Source of the DNA: Curtobacterium sp. MR_MD2014
GTDB taxonomy: Bacteria > Actinomycetota > Actinomycetes > Actinomycetales > Microbacteriaceae
Direction: 5' to 3'
Assembly: GCF_000772085.1 (NCBI RefSeq)
Contig: NZ_CP009755.1
Span: 1,860,001 to 1,924,000 of the forward strand
Length of the DNA: 64,000 nt
This document shows positions 8,755 to 23,009 of this stretch, piece by piece. How positions within the stretch are numbered: the stretch's first letter is position 1; each line of letters opens with the position of its first letter. The notes under the pieces were generated by a model. It saw nothing but the letters and a program-made list of their open reading frames with translations, made no database searches and had not been told where the DNA came from. Made by a program: the position numbers and the translations under genes.

Positions 8755-10212
8755 TCAGACCGTGAGCGCGCGGTCGGTGGCCTTGACGGGCGCCGGCAGG
8801 ATCGTCGAGCCCTCGAGGTACTCGTCAACCTTGGACGCAGCCGCGCGTCCCTCGGCGATGGCCCAGACGATGAGCGACTGGCCACGGCCGGCGTCGCCCG
8901 CCACGAACACGCCCGGCTCGTTCGTCGAGTAGTCGGCCTGGCGCGCGACCGCGCCCGACACCGTGGCGGGGAGCCCGAGCTGCGGCTCGATCGTGTCGGT
9001 CTCCGGACCGGTGAAGCCCATCGCGATGAGCACCAGGTCGGCGGGGATCTCGCGCTCGGTGCCCGCCTTCGGCACGCGCCGGCCGTCGAGGTACTCGGTC
9101 TCCGCCACCCGGAGCGCGCGGACCTCGCCGGCGGCGTTGCCGAGGAACTCGACGGTCGACGCCAGGAAGTGCCGCTCGCCGCCCTCCTCGTGGGCGCTCG
9201 TGACCTCGAACACCGTCGGGAACATCGGCCACGGCTGCTCGGACGGACGTTCGAGCGGCGGCTGTTTGCCGATCGCCAGGTTCGTCACGCTCAGGGCGCC
9301 CTGACGGTGGGCCGTACCGATGCAGTCGGCGCCGGTGTCGCCACCGCCGATGACGACGACGTGCTTGCCCTCGGCGGTGAGCTGGTTGTCGACGGTGGTT
9401 CCCGCGTTCGCCTTGTTCTGCTGGACGAGGTAGTCCATCGCGTAGTGGACGCCCTCGAGGTCACGCCCCGGGATCGGCAGGTCGCGCGGCACCGTGGCGC
9501 CCGTCGCGACGACGACCGCGTCGTAGCGGGACTTCAGGTCGTCCCAGGTGATGTCGACGCCGATCTCCACACCGGCGCGGAAGCGGGTGCCCTCGGCCTG
9601 CATCTGGGCGAGGCGCGCGTCGATCTGGCGCTTCTCCATCTTGAAGTCCGGGATGCCGTAGCGCAGCAGGCCGCCGATGCGGTCGTCGCGCTCGTACACG
9701 GCGACCGTGTGCCCGGCGCGCGTGAGCTGCTGGGCGGCCGCGAGACCGGCGGGGCCGGACCCGACCACCGCGACGGTCTTGCCGGTCAGGCGCTCCGGCG
9801 GGTGCGGGGTGACCCAGCCGTTCTTGTACGCCTCGTCGATGATCGAGACCTCGACCTGCTTGATCGTGACCGGCGGCTGGTTGATGCCGAGCACGCAGGA
9901 CGCCTCGCACGGGGCCGGGCAGAGCTTCCCGGTGAACTCCGGGAAGTTGTTGGTCGCGTGCAGACGCTCGATCGCCTGTCGACCCTCACCGCGCCAGGTC
10001 AGGTCGTTCCACTCCGGGATGAGGTTCCCGAGCGGGCAGCCCTGGTGGCAGAAGGGGACGCCGCAGTCCATGCAGCGACCGGCCTGTCGCTTCAGGGCAC
10101 CGGACTCCTGCTGCTCGTAGACCTCCTTCCAGTCCATGAGGCGCACGGGCACGGGACGGCGGGGCGGGAGCTCGCGCTCCTGCACCTTGAGGAAGCCCTT
10201 CGGGTCAGCCAT
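8755..10212 (-). CDS. gltD: Glutamate synthase (NADPH) small subunit
   Basis: A 485-residue beta subunit of GOGAT: an FAD enzyme that takes electrons from NADPH and passes them through iron-sulphur clusters to the large subunit, for glutamine + 2-oxoglutarate to two glutamate. N-terminal Cys motifs for [4Fe-4S] clusters are visible (CMDCGVPFCHQGCP at about 43-56 and CPAPCEASCVLG at about 98-109). FAD- and NADPH-binding Rossmann motifs follow (VAVVGSGPAGLAAAQQL and VVVIGGGDTGADC). ATG start with a strong AGGAGG. It lies 95 bp downstream of gltB in the same direction and ends in a stem-loop. Confidence 0.98.
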   Translation of the reverse strand: MADPKGFLKVQERELPPRRPVPVRLMDWKEVYEQQESGALKRQAGRCMDCGVPFCHQGCPLGNLIPEWNDLTWRGEGRQAIERLHATNNFPEFTGKLCPAPCEASCVLGINQPPVTIKQVEVSIIDEAYKNGWVTPHPPERLTGKTVAVVGSGPAGLAAAQQLTRAGHTVAVYERDDRIGGLLRYGIPDFKMEKRQIDARLAQMQAEGTRFRAGVEIGVDITWDDLKSRYDAVVVATGATVPRDLPIPGRDLEGVHYAMDYLVQQNKANAGTTVDNQLTAEGKHVVVIGGGDTGADCIGTAHRQGALSVTNLAIGKQPPLERPSEQPWPMFPTVFEVTSAHEEGGERHFLASTVEFLGNAAGEVRALRVAETEYLDGRRVPKAGTEREIPADLVLIAMGFTGPETDTIEPQLGLPATVSGAVARQADYSTNEPGVFVAGDAGRGQSLIVWAIAEGRAAASKVDEYLEGSTILPAPVKATDRALTV

Positions 10213-10307
10213 GGTTCGCCTCCTGCTCGGTCTGGGTCTGGACGGGGGTGTGGGTGTGGATGTCCGCGTCGGTCGGGATCGGGGTCCGCACGGCGGCCCG
10301 GGTCGTG

Positions 10308-14915
<4,608 letters not shown>

Positions 14916-15130
14916 GGGGAACCGTCCTCACGAGGGAGTGGAACAGGGACGTCGGTGGCCCGGTGGTGCGTTCCGCCCGAGCGGGCGGACCTGGTGCCCG
15001 TGCGCGTCGCCGTGGAGGGTGCGCAGACGACGCGCGAGGTGGCGGGGCCGCTCGTGGCGACCCGACCGTTCGGATGGTGCCCCGCGGCCGGCGGGTGCCG
15101 TCCGAGGAGCCGGTGCTGCCGGTCGCGGAG

Positions 15131-16126
15131 TTACCGCGCGCGGCCTGCTGCTGGGACCGGATCGGCGTCGTCGGCGACCGCCGGAGCGTCGTCGTCGTGT
15201 TCCGACCAGGTGTCGTCCGAGTCTACATCGGAGGACCGACGCGGCTCGCGACCCGGCAGGTACGGGCTGGGCTCGTTGCCGGTGTGCCGACGGGTCTGCA
15301 CGAGGAAGATCACGATGCCGAGCAGGATCGCGGCGAAGGACATCCAGACGTTCGTGCGGATCCCGGCGAAGGTCTCGCTCGTGTCGACGCGGATGGACTC
15401 GAGGACCGAGCGACCGGTGCCGTACCAGATCAGGTAGAGCGCCATGACCTTGCCCCACTGCAGCCGGAACCGCTTGTCGAGCAGCAGGATCACGACGACG
15501 CCCACGACGTTCCAGATGATCTCGTAGAGGAAGGTCGGGTGGAACAGGGTGCCCTCGGGCAGCCCCTTCGGGAACGCCGCGTTCGACGACTCGATCTCGA
15601 GCCCCCACGGCAGGCTCGTCGGCATGCCGAAGAGCTCGTGGTTGAAGTAGTTGCCGAGGCGACCGAACGCCTGGGCGAGCAGGACGCCGGGAGCGATCGC
15701 GTCGATCAGGGTCGAGAAGCGCAGGCCCACCTGACGGCACCCGATGTACGCACCGACCGACCCGAGGATGAGCGCGCCGAAGATGGCCAGCCCGCCCTCC
15801 CAGATGTAGAGGAACGAGAGCGGGTCACGCCCCGGCCCGAAGTAGTCGCTGACGTGGCTGAACACGTGGAACAACCGACCGCCGATGATGCCGGCGGGCA
15901 CCGCCCAGATCGCGATGTCGATGATGATCCAGCGCTCGACCCCGCGGGCGTTGAGCCGCCGGTTCGCGAGCACGACGGCCGCGACGATGCCCAGCAGGAT
16001 GCAGATCGCGTACGCGTGGATGCGGAAGTCGAGCGGGAGCGACCACCCGAAGACGTCGCGCAGCCAGGCGGTCAGGTCGAAGTACTGCCACGCGGTGCTC
16101 GGGCTCGGGATGCTCAGGAGGGGCAT
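15131..16126 (-). CDS. lgt: Prolipoprotein diacylglyceryl transferase
   Basis: A 331-residue inner-membrane enzyme moving diacylglycerol from phosphatidylglycerol to the lipobox Cys of prolipoproteins. About seven hydrophobic segments are present. The family signature is at about 140-160 (FGRLGNYFNHELFG), with the earlier HAYAICILLG and the essential GGRLFHV region. The last ~45 residues are a hydrophilic Asp-rich tail beyond the membrane domain, usual in actinobacteria. ATG start at 16126. A TACAGT -10-like hexamer lies about 63 bp upstream. Placement directly after trpA is conserved in many actinobacteria, although a stem-loop separates them here. Confidence 0.97.
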   Translation of the reverse strand: MPLLSIPSPSTAWQYFDLTAWLRDVFGWSLPLDFRIHAYAICILLGIVAAVVLANRRLNARGVERWIIIDIAIWAVPAGIIGGRLFHVFSHVSDYFGPGRDPLSFLYIWEGGLAIFGALILGSVGAYIGCRQVGLRFSTLIDAIAPGVLLAQAFGRLGNYFNHELFGMPTSLPWGLEIESSNAAFPKGLPEGTLFHPTFLYEIIWNVVGVVVILLLDKRFRLQWGKVMALYLIWYGTGRSVLESIRVDTSETFAGIRTNVWMSFAAILLGIVIFLVQTRRHTGNEPSPYLPGREPRRSSDVDSDDTWSEHDDDAPAVADDADPVPAAGRAR

Positions 16127-16188
16127 GGAGGTGCTGTCGCCTTTCGGTGCTGGACGGCCGCGGTGCCGCTGGAGGGTCGGCCCCGCTC

Positions 16189-16194
16189 ACTGTA
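16189..16194 (-). promoter_or_regulatory. Candidate -10 element for lgt (TACAGT)
   Basis: On the minus strand TACAGT reads in GCTACAGTGAG, fitting the actinobacterial TANNNT -10. It would start transcription about 56 nt before the lgt ATG. It lies between the trpA terminator and lgt. No clear -35 was found. Confidence 0.4.
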
Positions 16195-16257
16195 GCGCGG
16201 GAACCGCGCCGACCAGGAACGGGGTGGGTCGACCTGTGGGAACTGGGAGCACGGCGC

Positions 16258-16311
16258 ACGGGAGGCGCGGGGCCGGTGCGCCGGTCGACCCACCGACACC
16301 GCGCCTCCCGT
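16258..16311 (-). terminator. Stem-loop terminator downstream of trpA
   Basis: ACGGGAGGCGCGG (16258-16270) pairs perfectly over 13 bp with CCGCGCCTCCCGT (16299-16311), starting 17 nt after the trpA stop. It ends the his-trp transcription unit and carries the GGGAGGC arm seen elsewhere. Confidence 0.8.
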
Positions 16312-16328
16312 CCGGACCGGTGCTCGCC

Positions 16329-17132
16329 TCAGCTGCGCGCGGCGCCGCTGGTCAGGTCGGCCGCGCGGTCCGCGACCCCCTGCACGCCGAGGTCGGCGAG
16401 GGCGCGCACGAAGGCGGACCCGACGATCGCCCCGTCGGCGTACTCGAGGACCTCGCGCACCTGGTCTGCCGTCGAGATGCCGAGGCCGACGCACGTGCGC
16501 TCCACACCGGCGTCGCGCAGTCGCGACACGACGGTGCGGGCGGCGGTGTCGACGCCGACGCGGGCGCCGGTGACGCCCATCGTCGACACGGCGTAGACGA
16601 AGCCGCGGCTGGAGCGGACCGCCTGCTCCATGCGGGTGTCCGTCGAGGACGGCGCCGCGAGGAAGACCCGGTCGAGCCCGGTGCGCTCGGAGGCGTCGAT
16701 CCAGGCGCGACCCTCGTCCGGGATGAGGTCCGGGGTGATGAGCCCGGACGCCCCGGCCGCGACGAGGTCGTCGGCGAACCGGTCGACCCCGTACCGGAGC
16801 ACCGGGTTCCAGTAGGTCATGACGAGCACGGGCACGTCGACACGGCTCGTGATCTGGTCGACGGCGTCGAAGACCTGCGCGACACGGAAGCCGTTCGCCA
16901 GGCTCTCCTCCGCGGCGCGCTGGATCACCGGACCGTCCATCACCGGGTCGGAGTACGGCAGGCCGAGCTCGATGACGTCGACGCCGTTCTCGGCGAGGGC
17001 GACCGCCGCGTCCACGCTCGTCTGCAGGTCGGGGAAGCCGGCGGGCAGGTACCCGACGACGGCTCCGGCGCGCTCGGCGTTGGCGGTGTCGATCGTCGTC
17101 GCGACCGAGGTGGAGGGACCGGGGTTCGTCAC
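16329..17132 (-). CDS. trpA: Tryptophan synthase alpha chain
   Basis: A 267-residue alpha subunit that splits indole-3-glycerol phosphate into indole and glyceraldehyde 3-phosphate, handing indole to TrpB. The catalytic Glu and Asp lie in [15 protein letters not shown] (about 52-66); the C-terminal phosphate-binding GISTADQV and VGSAFVRAL are present. GTG start, overlapping the trpB stop as GTGA. Full family length. Last gene of the run, followed by a strong stem-loop. Confidence 0.98.
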   Translation of the reverse strand: MTNPGPSTSVATTIDTANAERAGAVVGYLPAGFPDLQTSVDAAVALAENGVDVIELGLPYSDPVMDGPVIQRAAEESLANGFRVAQVFDAVDQITSRVDVPVLVMTYWNPVLRYGVDRFADDLVAAGASGLITPDLIPDEGRAWIDASERTGLDRVFLAAPSSTDTRMEQAVRSSRGFVYAVSTMGVTGARVGVDTAARTVVSRLRDAGVERTCVGLGISTADQVREVLEYADGAIVGSAFVRALADLGVQGVADRAADLTSGAARS

Positions 17133-18343
17133 AGCTGCACCGCGTTCTCGTCGAGGATGCCGAAGTAGCGACTGGCGGACGCGACGTCCTTGTCACCACG
17201 TCCGGACAGGGACACCAGCACGACGCCGTCGGGGCCGAGTTCCTTGCCCAGCTTGATCGCCCCTGCGAGCGCGTGCGCCGACTCGATGGCCGGCAGGATG
17301 CCCTCGGTCCGGCCGAGCAGGCGGAAGGCCTCCATCGCCTCGGCGTCGGTGATCGGCGAGTACTGCGCGCGGCCGATCGAGGCCAGGTAGGCGTGCTCGG
17401 GACCGACGCTCGGGTAGTCGAGGCCCGCCGAGATGCTGTGGCTCTCGATGGTCTGGCCGTCCTCGTCCTGCATGAGGTACGACATCGTGCCCTGGAGGAC
17501 ACCGGTGCGCCCGAGCGAGATGCTCGCGGCGTGCCGCCCCGTCTCGATGCCGTCGCCGCCGGCCTCGAAGCCGTGCAACCGGACCGACTCGTCGTCGAGG
17601 AAGGCCTCGAAGATGCCCATCGCGTTCGAGCCGCCGCCGACGCACGCGGCGACGGCGTCCGGCAGGCGACCGATGCGGTCGAGGACCTGCTGTCGGGCCT
17701 CTTCGCCGATCACCTTGTGGAACTCGCGGACCATCTCCGGGAACGGGTGCGGCCCCGCGACGGTGCCGAGCAGGTAGTGCGTCGAGTCGACGTTCGCCAC
17801 CCAGTCGCGCAGCGCGTCGTTGATGGCGTCCTTCAGCGTGCGCGAACCCGTCTCGACCGGGATCACCTCGGCACCGAGCAGCCGCATCCGCGCCACGTTC
17901 AGTGCCTGGCGCTCGGTGTCGACGGCGCCCATGTACACGACGCAGTCCATCCCGAAGAGCGCAGCGGCGGTGGCCGTCGCGACGCCGTGCTGCCCGGCTC
18001 CCGTCTCGGCGATGAGCCGGGTCTTGCCGAGCCGCTTCGCGACGAGGGCCTGACCGAGCACGTTGTTGATCTTGTGCGAACCGGTGTGGTTGAGGTCCTC
18101 GCGCTTGAGGATGATCCGGGCACCACCGGCGTGCTTCGCGAACCGCGGCGCCTCGGTGATGATCGACGGGCGGCCGGTGTACTCGCGCTGGAGCGTGTCG
18201 AGCTCCTCGCGGAACGCCGGGTCCGCCCAGGCCGCGCGGAAGGCGGTCTCGAGCTCGTCGAGCGCGAGCACGAGCGACTCGGGGACGAAGCGTCCGCCGA
18301 AGTCGCCGAAGTACGGGCCCTGCAGGTCACGGAGTGAGGTCAC
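17129..18343 (-). CDS. trpB: Tryptophan synthase beta chain
   Basis: A 404-residue PLP enzyme condensing indole with serine. The PLP lysine is in [13 protein letters not shown] (about 88-100), the phosphate loop in [12 protein letters not shown], and the C-terminal GRGDKD motif is present. It begins with GTG and has GGGAGA upstream. It overlaps trpA by GTGA. The 62-bp gap to trpC holds a small perfect hairpin (CGCCCC/GGGGCG at 18368-18386), which might tune expression within the operon. Confidence 0.98.
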   Translation of the reverse strand: MTSLRDLQGPYFGDFGGRFVPESLVLALDELETAFRAAWADPAFREELDTLQREYTGRPSIITEAPRFAKHAGGARIILKREDLNHTGSHKINNVLGQALVAKRLGKTRLIAETGAGQHGVATATAAALFGMDCVVYMGAVDTERQALNVARMRLLGAEVIPVETGSRTLKDAINDALRDWVANVDSTHYLLGTVAGPHPFPEMVREFHKVIGEEARQQVLDRIGRLPDAVAACVGGGSNAMGIFEAFLDDESVRLHGFEAGGDGIETGRHAASISLGRTGVLQGTMSYLMQDEDGQTIESHSISAGLDYPSVGPEHAYLASIGRAQYSPITDAEAMEAFRLLGRTEGILPAIESAHALAGAIKLGKELGPDGVVLVSLSGRGDKDVASASRYFGILDENAVQL

Positions 18344-18405
18344 GGTGGGTCTCCCGGGGTGTTCGGACGCCCCGGTGTGCGGGGCGACCGGTGGGACGGT
18401 GTCGG

Positions 18406-19215
18406 TCAGGCGCGCGGGCGGCCGGAGCCGTCCGCGGCGGCGATGAACGACGCGAGGGTGGTGGCGGGGTCCGCGCCCGTGACGAGCGCCTCCCCCACCA
18501 GGACGACGTCGGCACCCGCTGCGCGGTAGTGGGCGACGTCGGCGGGCGCGGCGACGGCCGACTCGGCGACGCGCACGACCCCGTCGGGGATGCGGTCGGC
18601 GAGGGAGCCGAAGAGGTCGCGGTCCAGCGAGAAGTCGGTGAGGTCGCGGGCGTTGACGCCGAGGATCCGCGCGCCGGCGTCGAGGCCACGGGAGACCTCG
18701 TCACCGGAGTGGGCCTCGACGAGCACGCGCATGCCGAGCTGCTCGGCGAGCTCGTGCAGCTCCACGAGCTGTCGCTGCTGGAGCGCCGCCACGATGAGCA
18801 GCACCAGGTCGGCACCGGCGGCGCGGGCCTCGAGCACCTGGTACGGGTCGGCGATGAAGTCCTTGCGCAGCACCGGCAGCGACACGCGCGCCTTCACCGC
18901 CTCGAGGTCGGCGAGGCTGCCGAGGAACTTCCGCCCCTCGGTGAGCACGCTGATCGTCGACGCTCCGCCACGCTCGTAGTCGGCGGCGAGGGCGGCCGGG
19001 TCCTCGATGGGCGCCATGGAGCCGCGCGACGGGCTCGCACGCTTGACCTCGGCGAGGATCTTCACGCGGTCGCCGGGCGACAGGAAGTCGAGGGCGTCGA
19101 GCGGCGACGCCACCCGGTCCAGGTCGCGCTCGACGTCCGAGAGCGGACGGTCGACACGACGGGCGGCGGCGTCCTCGAGCGCGCCCGCGACGAGGGTCTC
19201 GAGCACGTTCGGCAC
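18406..19215 (-). CDS. trpC: Indole-3-glycerol phosphate synthase
   Basis: A 269-residue (beta/alpha)8 enzyme closing the indole ring from carboxyphenylamino-deoxyribulose phosphate. The substrate-binding [14 protein letters not shown] (about 47-60), the catalytic Lys in LPVLRKDFI, and [13 protein letters not shown] with AESAV are all present. GTG start with CGGAG upstream, 4 bp after the HGxxPAAW gene. trpD, trpG and trpF are not in this window; in many actinobacteria the TrpF step is done by the HisA-type enzyme PriA, so no trpF is expected here. Confidence 0.98.
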   Translation of the reverse strand: MPNVLETLVAGALEDAAARRVDRPLSDVERDLDRVASPLDALDFLSPGDRVKILAEVKRASPSRGSMAPIEDPAALAADYERGGASTISVLTEGRKFLGSLADLEAVKARVSLPVLRKDFIADPYQVLEARAAGADLVLLIVAALQQRQLVELHELAEQLGMRVLVEAHSGDEVSRGLDAGARILGVNARDLTDFSLDRDLFGSLADRIPDGVVRVAESAVAAPADVAHYRAAGADVVLVGEALVTGADPATTLASFIAAADGSGRPRA

Positions 19216-19219
19216 GGGA

Positions 19220-19459
19220 CTACTCCGCGTGGTGCTTGGCGACGTACTTCGGACCGTTGACGCCGTAGCCGGCCTTCGCCATCACGGCGCCGACGACGAG
19301 GCCGATCACCACGACGACGGCGGACGCCCAGACGCCCCACGCCAGGTCGAACCAGAAGAACAGCGTGCCTGCCGCGAAGCCGATCAGCATGATCACGACG
19401 GCGGTCCAGGCGGCGGGCGAGTGGCCTTCGCCGAGTTCTGCGGGCTCAGTGTTGCTCAC
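19220..19459 (-). CDS. Small HGxxPAAW-type membrane protein of the trp region
   Basis: A 79-residue protein with two hydrophobic segments (about 19-41 and 45-65) and the N-terminal motif GHSPAAWTAV, a variant of the HGxxPAAW signature of a small actinobacterial family found beside trp genes (also listed as DUF6704). Function unknown. GTG start overlaps the stop of the upstream membrane gene (GTGA), and trpC follows after 4 bp, so it is firmly inside the operon. The His of the family motif is retained as GHS. Confidence 0.88.
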   Translation of the reverse strand: MSNTEPAELGEGHSPAAWTAVVIMLIGFAAGTLFFWFDLAWGVWASAVVVVIGLVVGAVMAKAGYGVNGPKYVAKHHAE

Positions 19460-20160
19460 GGTGCTCCTCGTTCTGCTCCGGCGCCGTCGTCCGATCGGCG
19501 CCGATCCGATCCTACCGTGTCGGTCGTGGGCGGTTCCCCCACCGCACCGTCCCCGGCGGTCGGGTCGTCACCCGCGCTGAGGTCGTCCCAGTCGGTGATC
19601 GCGTCGCGTTGGGTCGGGGCGGCCGCACGGGCGTCGGCGGCGGCCCCGGCGGTCGCCGCGGCGTACTTCCGGGTCGGCCCGGGCCACTGCCGCTGCACCA
19701 CGAACACGACGATCCCGAGCACCACGGCGAGCACGCCACCCGCGATGCCGACGGCGGGCCACGCGGTGACGTCGACCCGGTCGACGACCTGGCGCACCGC
19801 GCCGGTGTCGCTGACGCCCGCGACCTCGCCCACCGCGCCCTTCGACGCCGCGACGGGGTCCGCCAGGGCGCCGATGCCGGTCGCCACGACGGCGATGCCG
19901 AGCAGCACCTCGACGGCCGCGAGCACGACGCGCAGCACACGGCCGGCGATCGTCAGCGCGAGGAACAGCGCCAGGCTCGCGATCGCGAGCGCCGTGTACT
20001 GCGGGACGACCGCGGCACCGTCCGCCACCACGCGCGGCACCACCGCGGTGCCGGCGTGCAGGTGCACCGTGAACCACGTCTGGGTCCACGACAGCATCAC
20101 GATGCCGGCGACCGCGAGGCCGGCGACGACGACGAGCGGGCGGGAGCGCCGGGCCGTCAC
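19456..20160 (-). CDS. Trp biosynthesis-associated membrane protein (TIGR02234 type)
   Basis: A 234-residue membrane protein. GTG start at 20160 overlaps the trpE stop as GTGA; the longer frame would lie inside trpE. Four hydrophobic segments (about 8-24, 50-68, 73-92, 130-152) are followed by a disordered acidic tail. The opening SWTQTWF and the layout fit the conserved membrane protein found between trpE and trpC in actinobacteria. No function is known; strict coupling to Trp genes suggests a part in tryptophan or anthranilate handling (inference). Confidence 0.88.
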   Translation of the reverse strand: MTARRSRPLVVVAGLAVAGIVMLSWTQTWFTVHLHAGTAVVPRVVADGAAVVPQYTALAIASLALFLALTIAGRVLRVVLAAVEVLLGIAVVATGIGALADPVAASKGAVGEVAGVSDTGAVRQVVDRVDVTAWPAVGIAGGVLAVVLGIVVFVVQRQWPGPTRKYAAATAGAAADARAAAPTQRDAITDWDDLSAGDDPTAGDGAVGEPPTTDTVGSDRRRSDDGAGAERGAP

Positions 20161-21701
20161 GCGCGCACCTCGCGCATCCGGTTCGCGGTCGCGACCGCGC
20201 GCAGCGGGGCGGCCGCCTTGTTCACGGCCTCCTCGTGCTCGGTGCGCGGGTCGGAGTCGGCGACCAGGCCGGCACCGGCCTGCACGCGTGCGACCCCGTC
20301 CTTGATGAGCGCCGTACGGATGGCGATCGCCAGGTCGGCGTCGCCGGCGAAGTCGAAGTAGCCGACCACGCCCGCGTACGCTCCGCGCTTCGCCGGTTCC
20401 AGCTCGTCGATGATCTCGAGCGCACGCGGCTTCGGTGCCCCCGACAGGGTGCCGGCCGGGAAGGTCGCGCGGAAGACGTCGATCGCCGACGCCCCCGGTC
20501 GGACCGATCCCTCGACGCTCGACACCAGGTGCATGATGTGGCTGAAGCGCTCGACGGTCATGAACTCGGTCACCGCGACGGTCCCCGGCTCGCACACCTT
20601 CTGCAGGTCGTTCCGGGCGAGGTCGACCAGCATGAGGTGCTCGGCGCGCTCCTTCGGGTCGGCGAACAGCTCGTCACCCAGGCGGACGTCCTCGACCGGG
20701 CTCGCGCCGCGTGGGCGCGAGCCGGCGATCGGGTGGGTGATCGCCCGCCCGTCCTGCACCTTGACCAGGGCCTCGGGCGAGGCGCCGACGATCCAGAAGC
20801 GCTCGTCGGCGCTGTCCGCCAGCGCGAGGAAGTACATGTACGGGCTCGGGTTCAGTGTCCGGAGCACCCGGTAGACGTCGAGCGGGTCGGCGGTGACGTC
20901 GTGGTCGAACCGCTGCGAGACGACGACCTGGAAGACGTCACCGTCGCGGATGAAGTCCTTGGACCGCTCGACCGCGGCCATGTAGTCCTCCGGCGACGTC
21001 CGGTGGCGCGGGGTCGGCTCGGCGATCTCGAACGCCTCGGCGACCGTCGCCGCGCTCGGCTGCACCAGGTCCGCCTGCATCCGGTCGAGCCGGGACTGCG
21101 CGTCGGACCACATCGTGTCCGGGTCGTCGGTGCCGTCGTTGAGGACGCTCGCGACGAGGAGCACGAGGCCGGTGCGGTGGTCGAGCGCCGCGAGCTCGGA
21201 CACGAAGGCGAGGGCCTGCCCGGGCACCTCGAAGTCGGCCGCGGGCACGTTCGGCAGGTGCTCGAGCTGCCGCACGGCCTCCCACCCGATGAACCCGACC
21301 GTGCCGCCGACCAGGGGCGGGGTGCCGGGAACGCGGGGCGTCGCCCACCGGTCGTGCAGGCGGGCGAGGACGTCGAGGGGGGCGCCGTCGAGCGAGCCGA
21401 CGGCCCGCGACGCCGGGATGCCGGTGTCGATCCAGGACGCCCGGTCGCCGTCCTGGGTCAGGACGCCGAAGCTCCGGACGCCGACGAAGGACCAGCGCGA
21501 CCACAGGCCGCCCTGGCCGGCGGACTCGAGCAGGAACGAACCGGGGCGACCGTCCGCCAGCTTGCGGTACACACCGACCGGCGTCTCGCTGTCGGCGTAG
21601 AGCGCGCGGACGACGGGGACGACGCGGTGGCCGTCGAGCAGGTCGTCGAAGGCCTGCCGGGAGGTCGTGCGCGGCTCCTCCGCGCGGCTCGCGCCGGTCA
21701 T
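20157..21701 (-). CDS. trpE: Anthranilate synthase component I
   Basis: A 514-residue enzyme making anthranilate from chorismate with ammonia from its TrpG partner, which is not in this window. The N-terminal Trp-sensing motif is FLLESAGQGG (about 56-65). The catalytic C-terminal half has SPEALVKVQDGR, the GSRPRG loop, and LSGAPKPRALEIIDELEP with RGAYAGVVGY. ATG start overlaps the hisI stop (ATGA), so it is translated as part of the his run. No leader peptide or attenuator is seen upstream because hisI abuts it. Confidence 0.98.
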   Translation of the reverse strand: MTGASRAEEPRTTSRQAFDDLLDGHRVVPVVRALYADSETPVGVYRKLADGRPGSFLLESAGQGGLWSRWSFVGVRSFGVLTQDGDRASWIDTGIPASRAVGSLDGAPLDVLARLHDRWATPRVPGTPPLVGGTVGFIGWEAVRQLEHLPNVPAADFEVPGQALAFVSELAALDHRTGLVLLVASVLNDGTDDPDTMWSDAQSRLDRMQADLVQPSAATVAEAFEIAEPTPRHRTSPEDYMAAVERSKDFIRDGDVFQVVVSQRFDHDVTADPLDVYRVLRTLNPSPYMYFLALADSADERFWIVGASPEALVKVQDGRAITHPIAGSRPRGASPVEDVRLGDELFADPKERAEHLMLVDLARNDLQKVCEPGTVAVTEFMTVERFSHIMHLVSSVEGSVRPGASAIDVFRATFPAGTLSGAPKPRALEIIDELEPAKRGAYAGVVGYFDFAGDADLAIAIRTALIKDGVARVQAGAGLVADSDPRTEHEEAVNKAAAPLRAVATANRMREVRA

Positions 21702-22147
21702 CGGATCGCCTCCGCGGTCGTGGTCGCCGACGTCGGGTCAGTCGCGTCCGTCCCGGCCTGCGCCGGCGCGGCCTGCACCGGCGCGGTCGCGGTCACGGGC
21801 TCGAGCGGGTCGACCTCGAAGCAGCTGTGCGCACCGGTGTGGCAGGCGGCCCCGACCTGCTGCACGGTGACGAGCAGCGTGTCGTCGTCGCAGTCGAGTG
21901 CGGCAGCCCGGACGTACTGCGCGTGCCCGGACGTGTCGCCCTTGCGCCAGTACTCCTGTCGGGAGCGCGACCAGAAGGTCACGCGGCCCTCGGTCAGGGT
22001 GCGGCGGAGGGCTTCGCGGTCCATCCAGCCGAGCATGAGGACGTCCTTCGAGGACTCCTCCTGCACGACTGCGGGGAGCAGGCCGTCCGCACCGAACCGT
22101 GCGCGGTCGAGGACCGCTTCCGTGCTGGTGCTGGTGCTGTCGGTCAT
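21698..22147 (-). CDS. hisI: Phosphoribosyl-AMP cyclohydrolase
   Basis: A 149-residue HisI domain enzyme (third step of histidine synthesis), without the fused HisE domain. Conserved GWMDREALRRTLTEG, FWSRSRQEYWRKGDTSGH and the zinc-binding region DCDDDTLLVTV...GAACHTGAHSCF are present. About 30 residues after the core form an Ala/Thr-rich tail. ATG with AGGAG upstream, 40 bp after hisF; it overlaps trpE. It bridges the his and trp parts of the cluster. Confidence 0.98.
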   Translation of the reverse strand: MTDSTSTSTEAVLDRARFGADGLLPAVVQEESSKDVLMLGWMDREALRRTLTEGRVTFWSRSRQEYWRKGDTSGHAQYVRAAALDCDDDTLLVTVQQVGAACHTGAHSCFEVDPLEPVTATAPVQAAPAQAGTDATDPTSATTTAEAIR

Positions 22148-22187
22148 GAGACTCCTAGCCTACGGCGGGGTGTCGGCGGACGGGGTG

Positions 22188-23009
22188 TCAGCGGACGGGC
22201 TGGCCGGCGGCGCGCAGCGCCGCCTTGACGTCCCCGATGGTCATCTCGCCCCGGTGGAAGACGCTGGCAGCGAGCACGGCGTCCGCGCCCGCCTCGACGG
22301 CCGGGGCGAAGTGCTCGAGGCGACCGGCGCCTCCCGAGCCGATGACCGGGACCGACGACACCGCACGCACCGCGGCGATGAGCTCGAGGTCGAAGCCGTG
22401 CTTCGTGCCGTCCGCGTCGATCGAGTTGACGAGCAGCTCGCCCGCGCCGCGCTCGACGCCCTCGCGTGCCCACGCGATCGCGTCGAGGTCGGACTCGGTC
22501 CGTCCGCCGTGGGTCGTGACGACGAAACCGGAGGGCATCCGGTCCGAGCGCTTGACGTCGAGCGACAGCACCACCGCCTGCGCGCCGAAGCGGTCGGCGA
22601 TCTCGCTCACGAGCTCCGGCCGCGCGATCGCCGCGCTGTTGACGCCGATCTTGTCCGCGCCGCACTGCTGCAGGCGGGAGACGTCGTCGACGCTCCGGAC
22701 GCCACCGCCGACGGTGAGCGGGATGAAGACCTGCTCCGCCGTGCGCGTCACCGTCTCGAACATGGTCGCGCGGTTCTCGACCGTGGCACCGACGTCGAGG
22801 AAGGTCAGCTCGTCGGCACCCTGCTCGTAGTAGCGGGCCGCGAGCTCGACCGGGTCCCCGGCGTCCTGCAGGTCGAGGAAGTTGACGCCCTTGACGACGC
22901 GACCGCCGGACACGTCGAGGCACGGGATGACCCGGACCGAGACGCCACCGGCGACACCGGCCGCGCCGCTGTCGGGTCCGGTCACGTCGGCTCGCACCGC
23001 GTCGTTCAC
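22188..23009 (-). CDS. hisF: Imidazole glycerol phosphate synthase cyclase subunit
   Basis: A 273-residue (beta/alpha)8 cyclase. The catalytic Asp is in [16 protein letters not shown] (about 26-41); the second is in [12 protein letters not shown], and the phosphate site in [13 protein letters not shown]. About 22 extra residues precede the core. They are kept because the GTG at 23009 overlaps the hisG stop as GTGA; a GTG at the conserved SVRVIPCLD is an alternative. HisH, its glutaminase partner, is not in the window. Confidence 0.96.
   Translation of the reverse strand: MNDAVRADVTGPDSGAAGVAGGVSVRVIPCLDVSGGRVVKGVNFLDLQDAGDPVELAARYYEQGADELTFLDVGATVENRATMFETVTRTAEQVFIPLTVGGGVRSVDDVSRLQQCGADKIGVNSAAIARPELVSEIADRFGAQAVVLSLDVKRSDRMPSGFVVTTHGGRTESDLDAIAWAREGVERGAGELLVNSIDADGTKHGFDLELIAAVRAVSSVPVIGSGGAGRLEHFAPAVEAGADAVLAASVFHRGEMTIGDVKAALRAAGQPVR

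Noticed and set aside
10213-10307. Small gene between gltB and gltD
   Set aside because: The only frame continues from a shadow of gltB and lacks its own start signal.
18368-18386. Trp attenuator between trpC and trpB
   Set aside because: A single short hairpin with no leader peptide of Trp codons and no alternative pairing partner.
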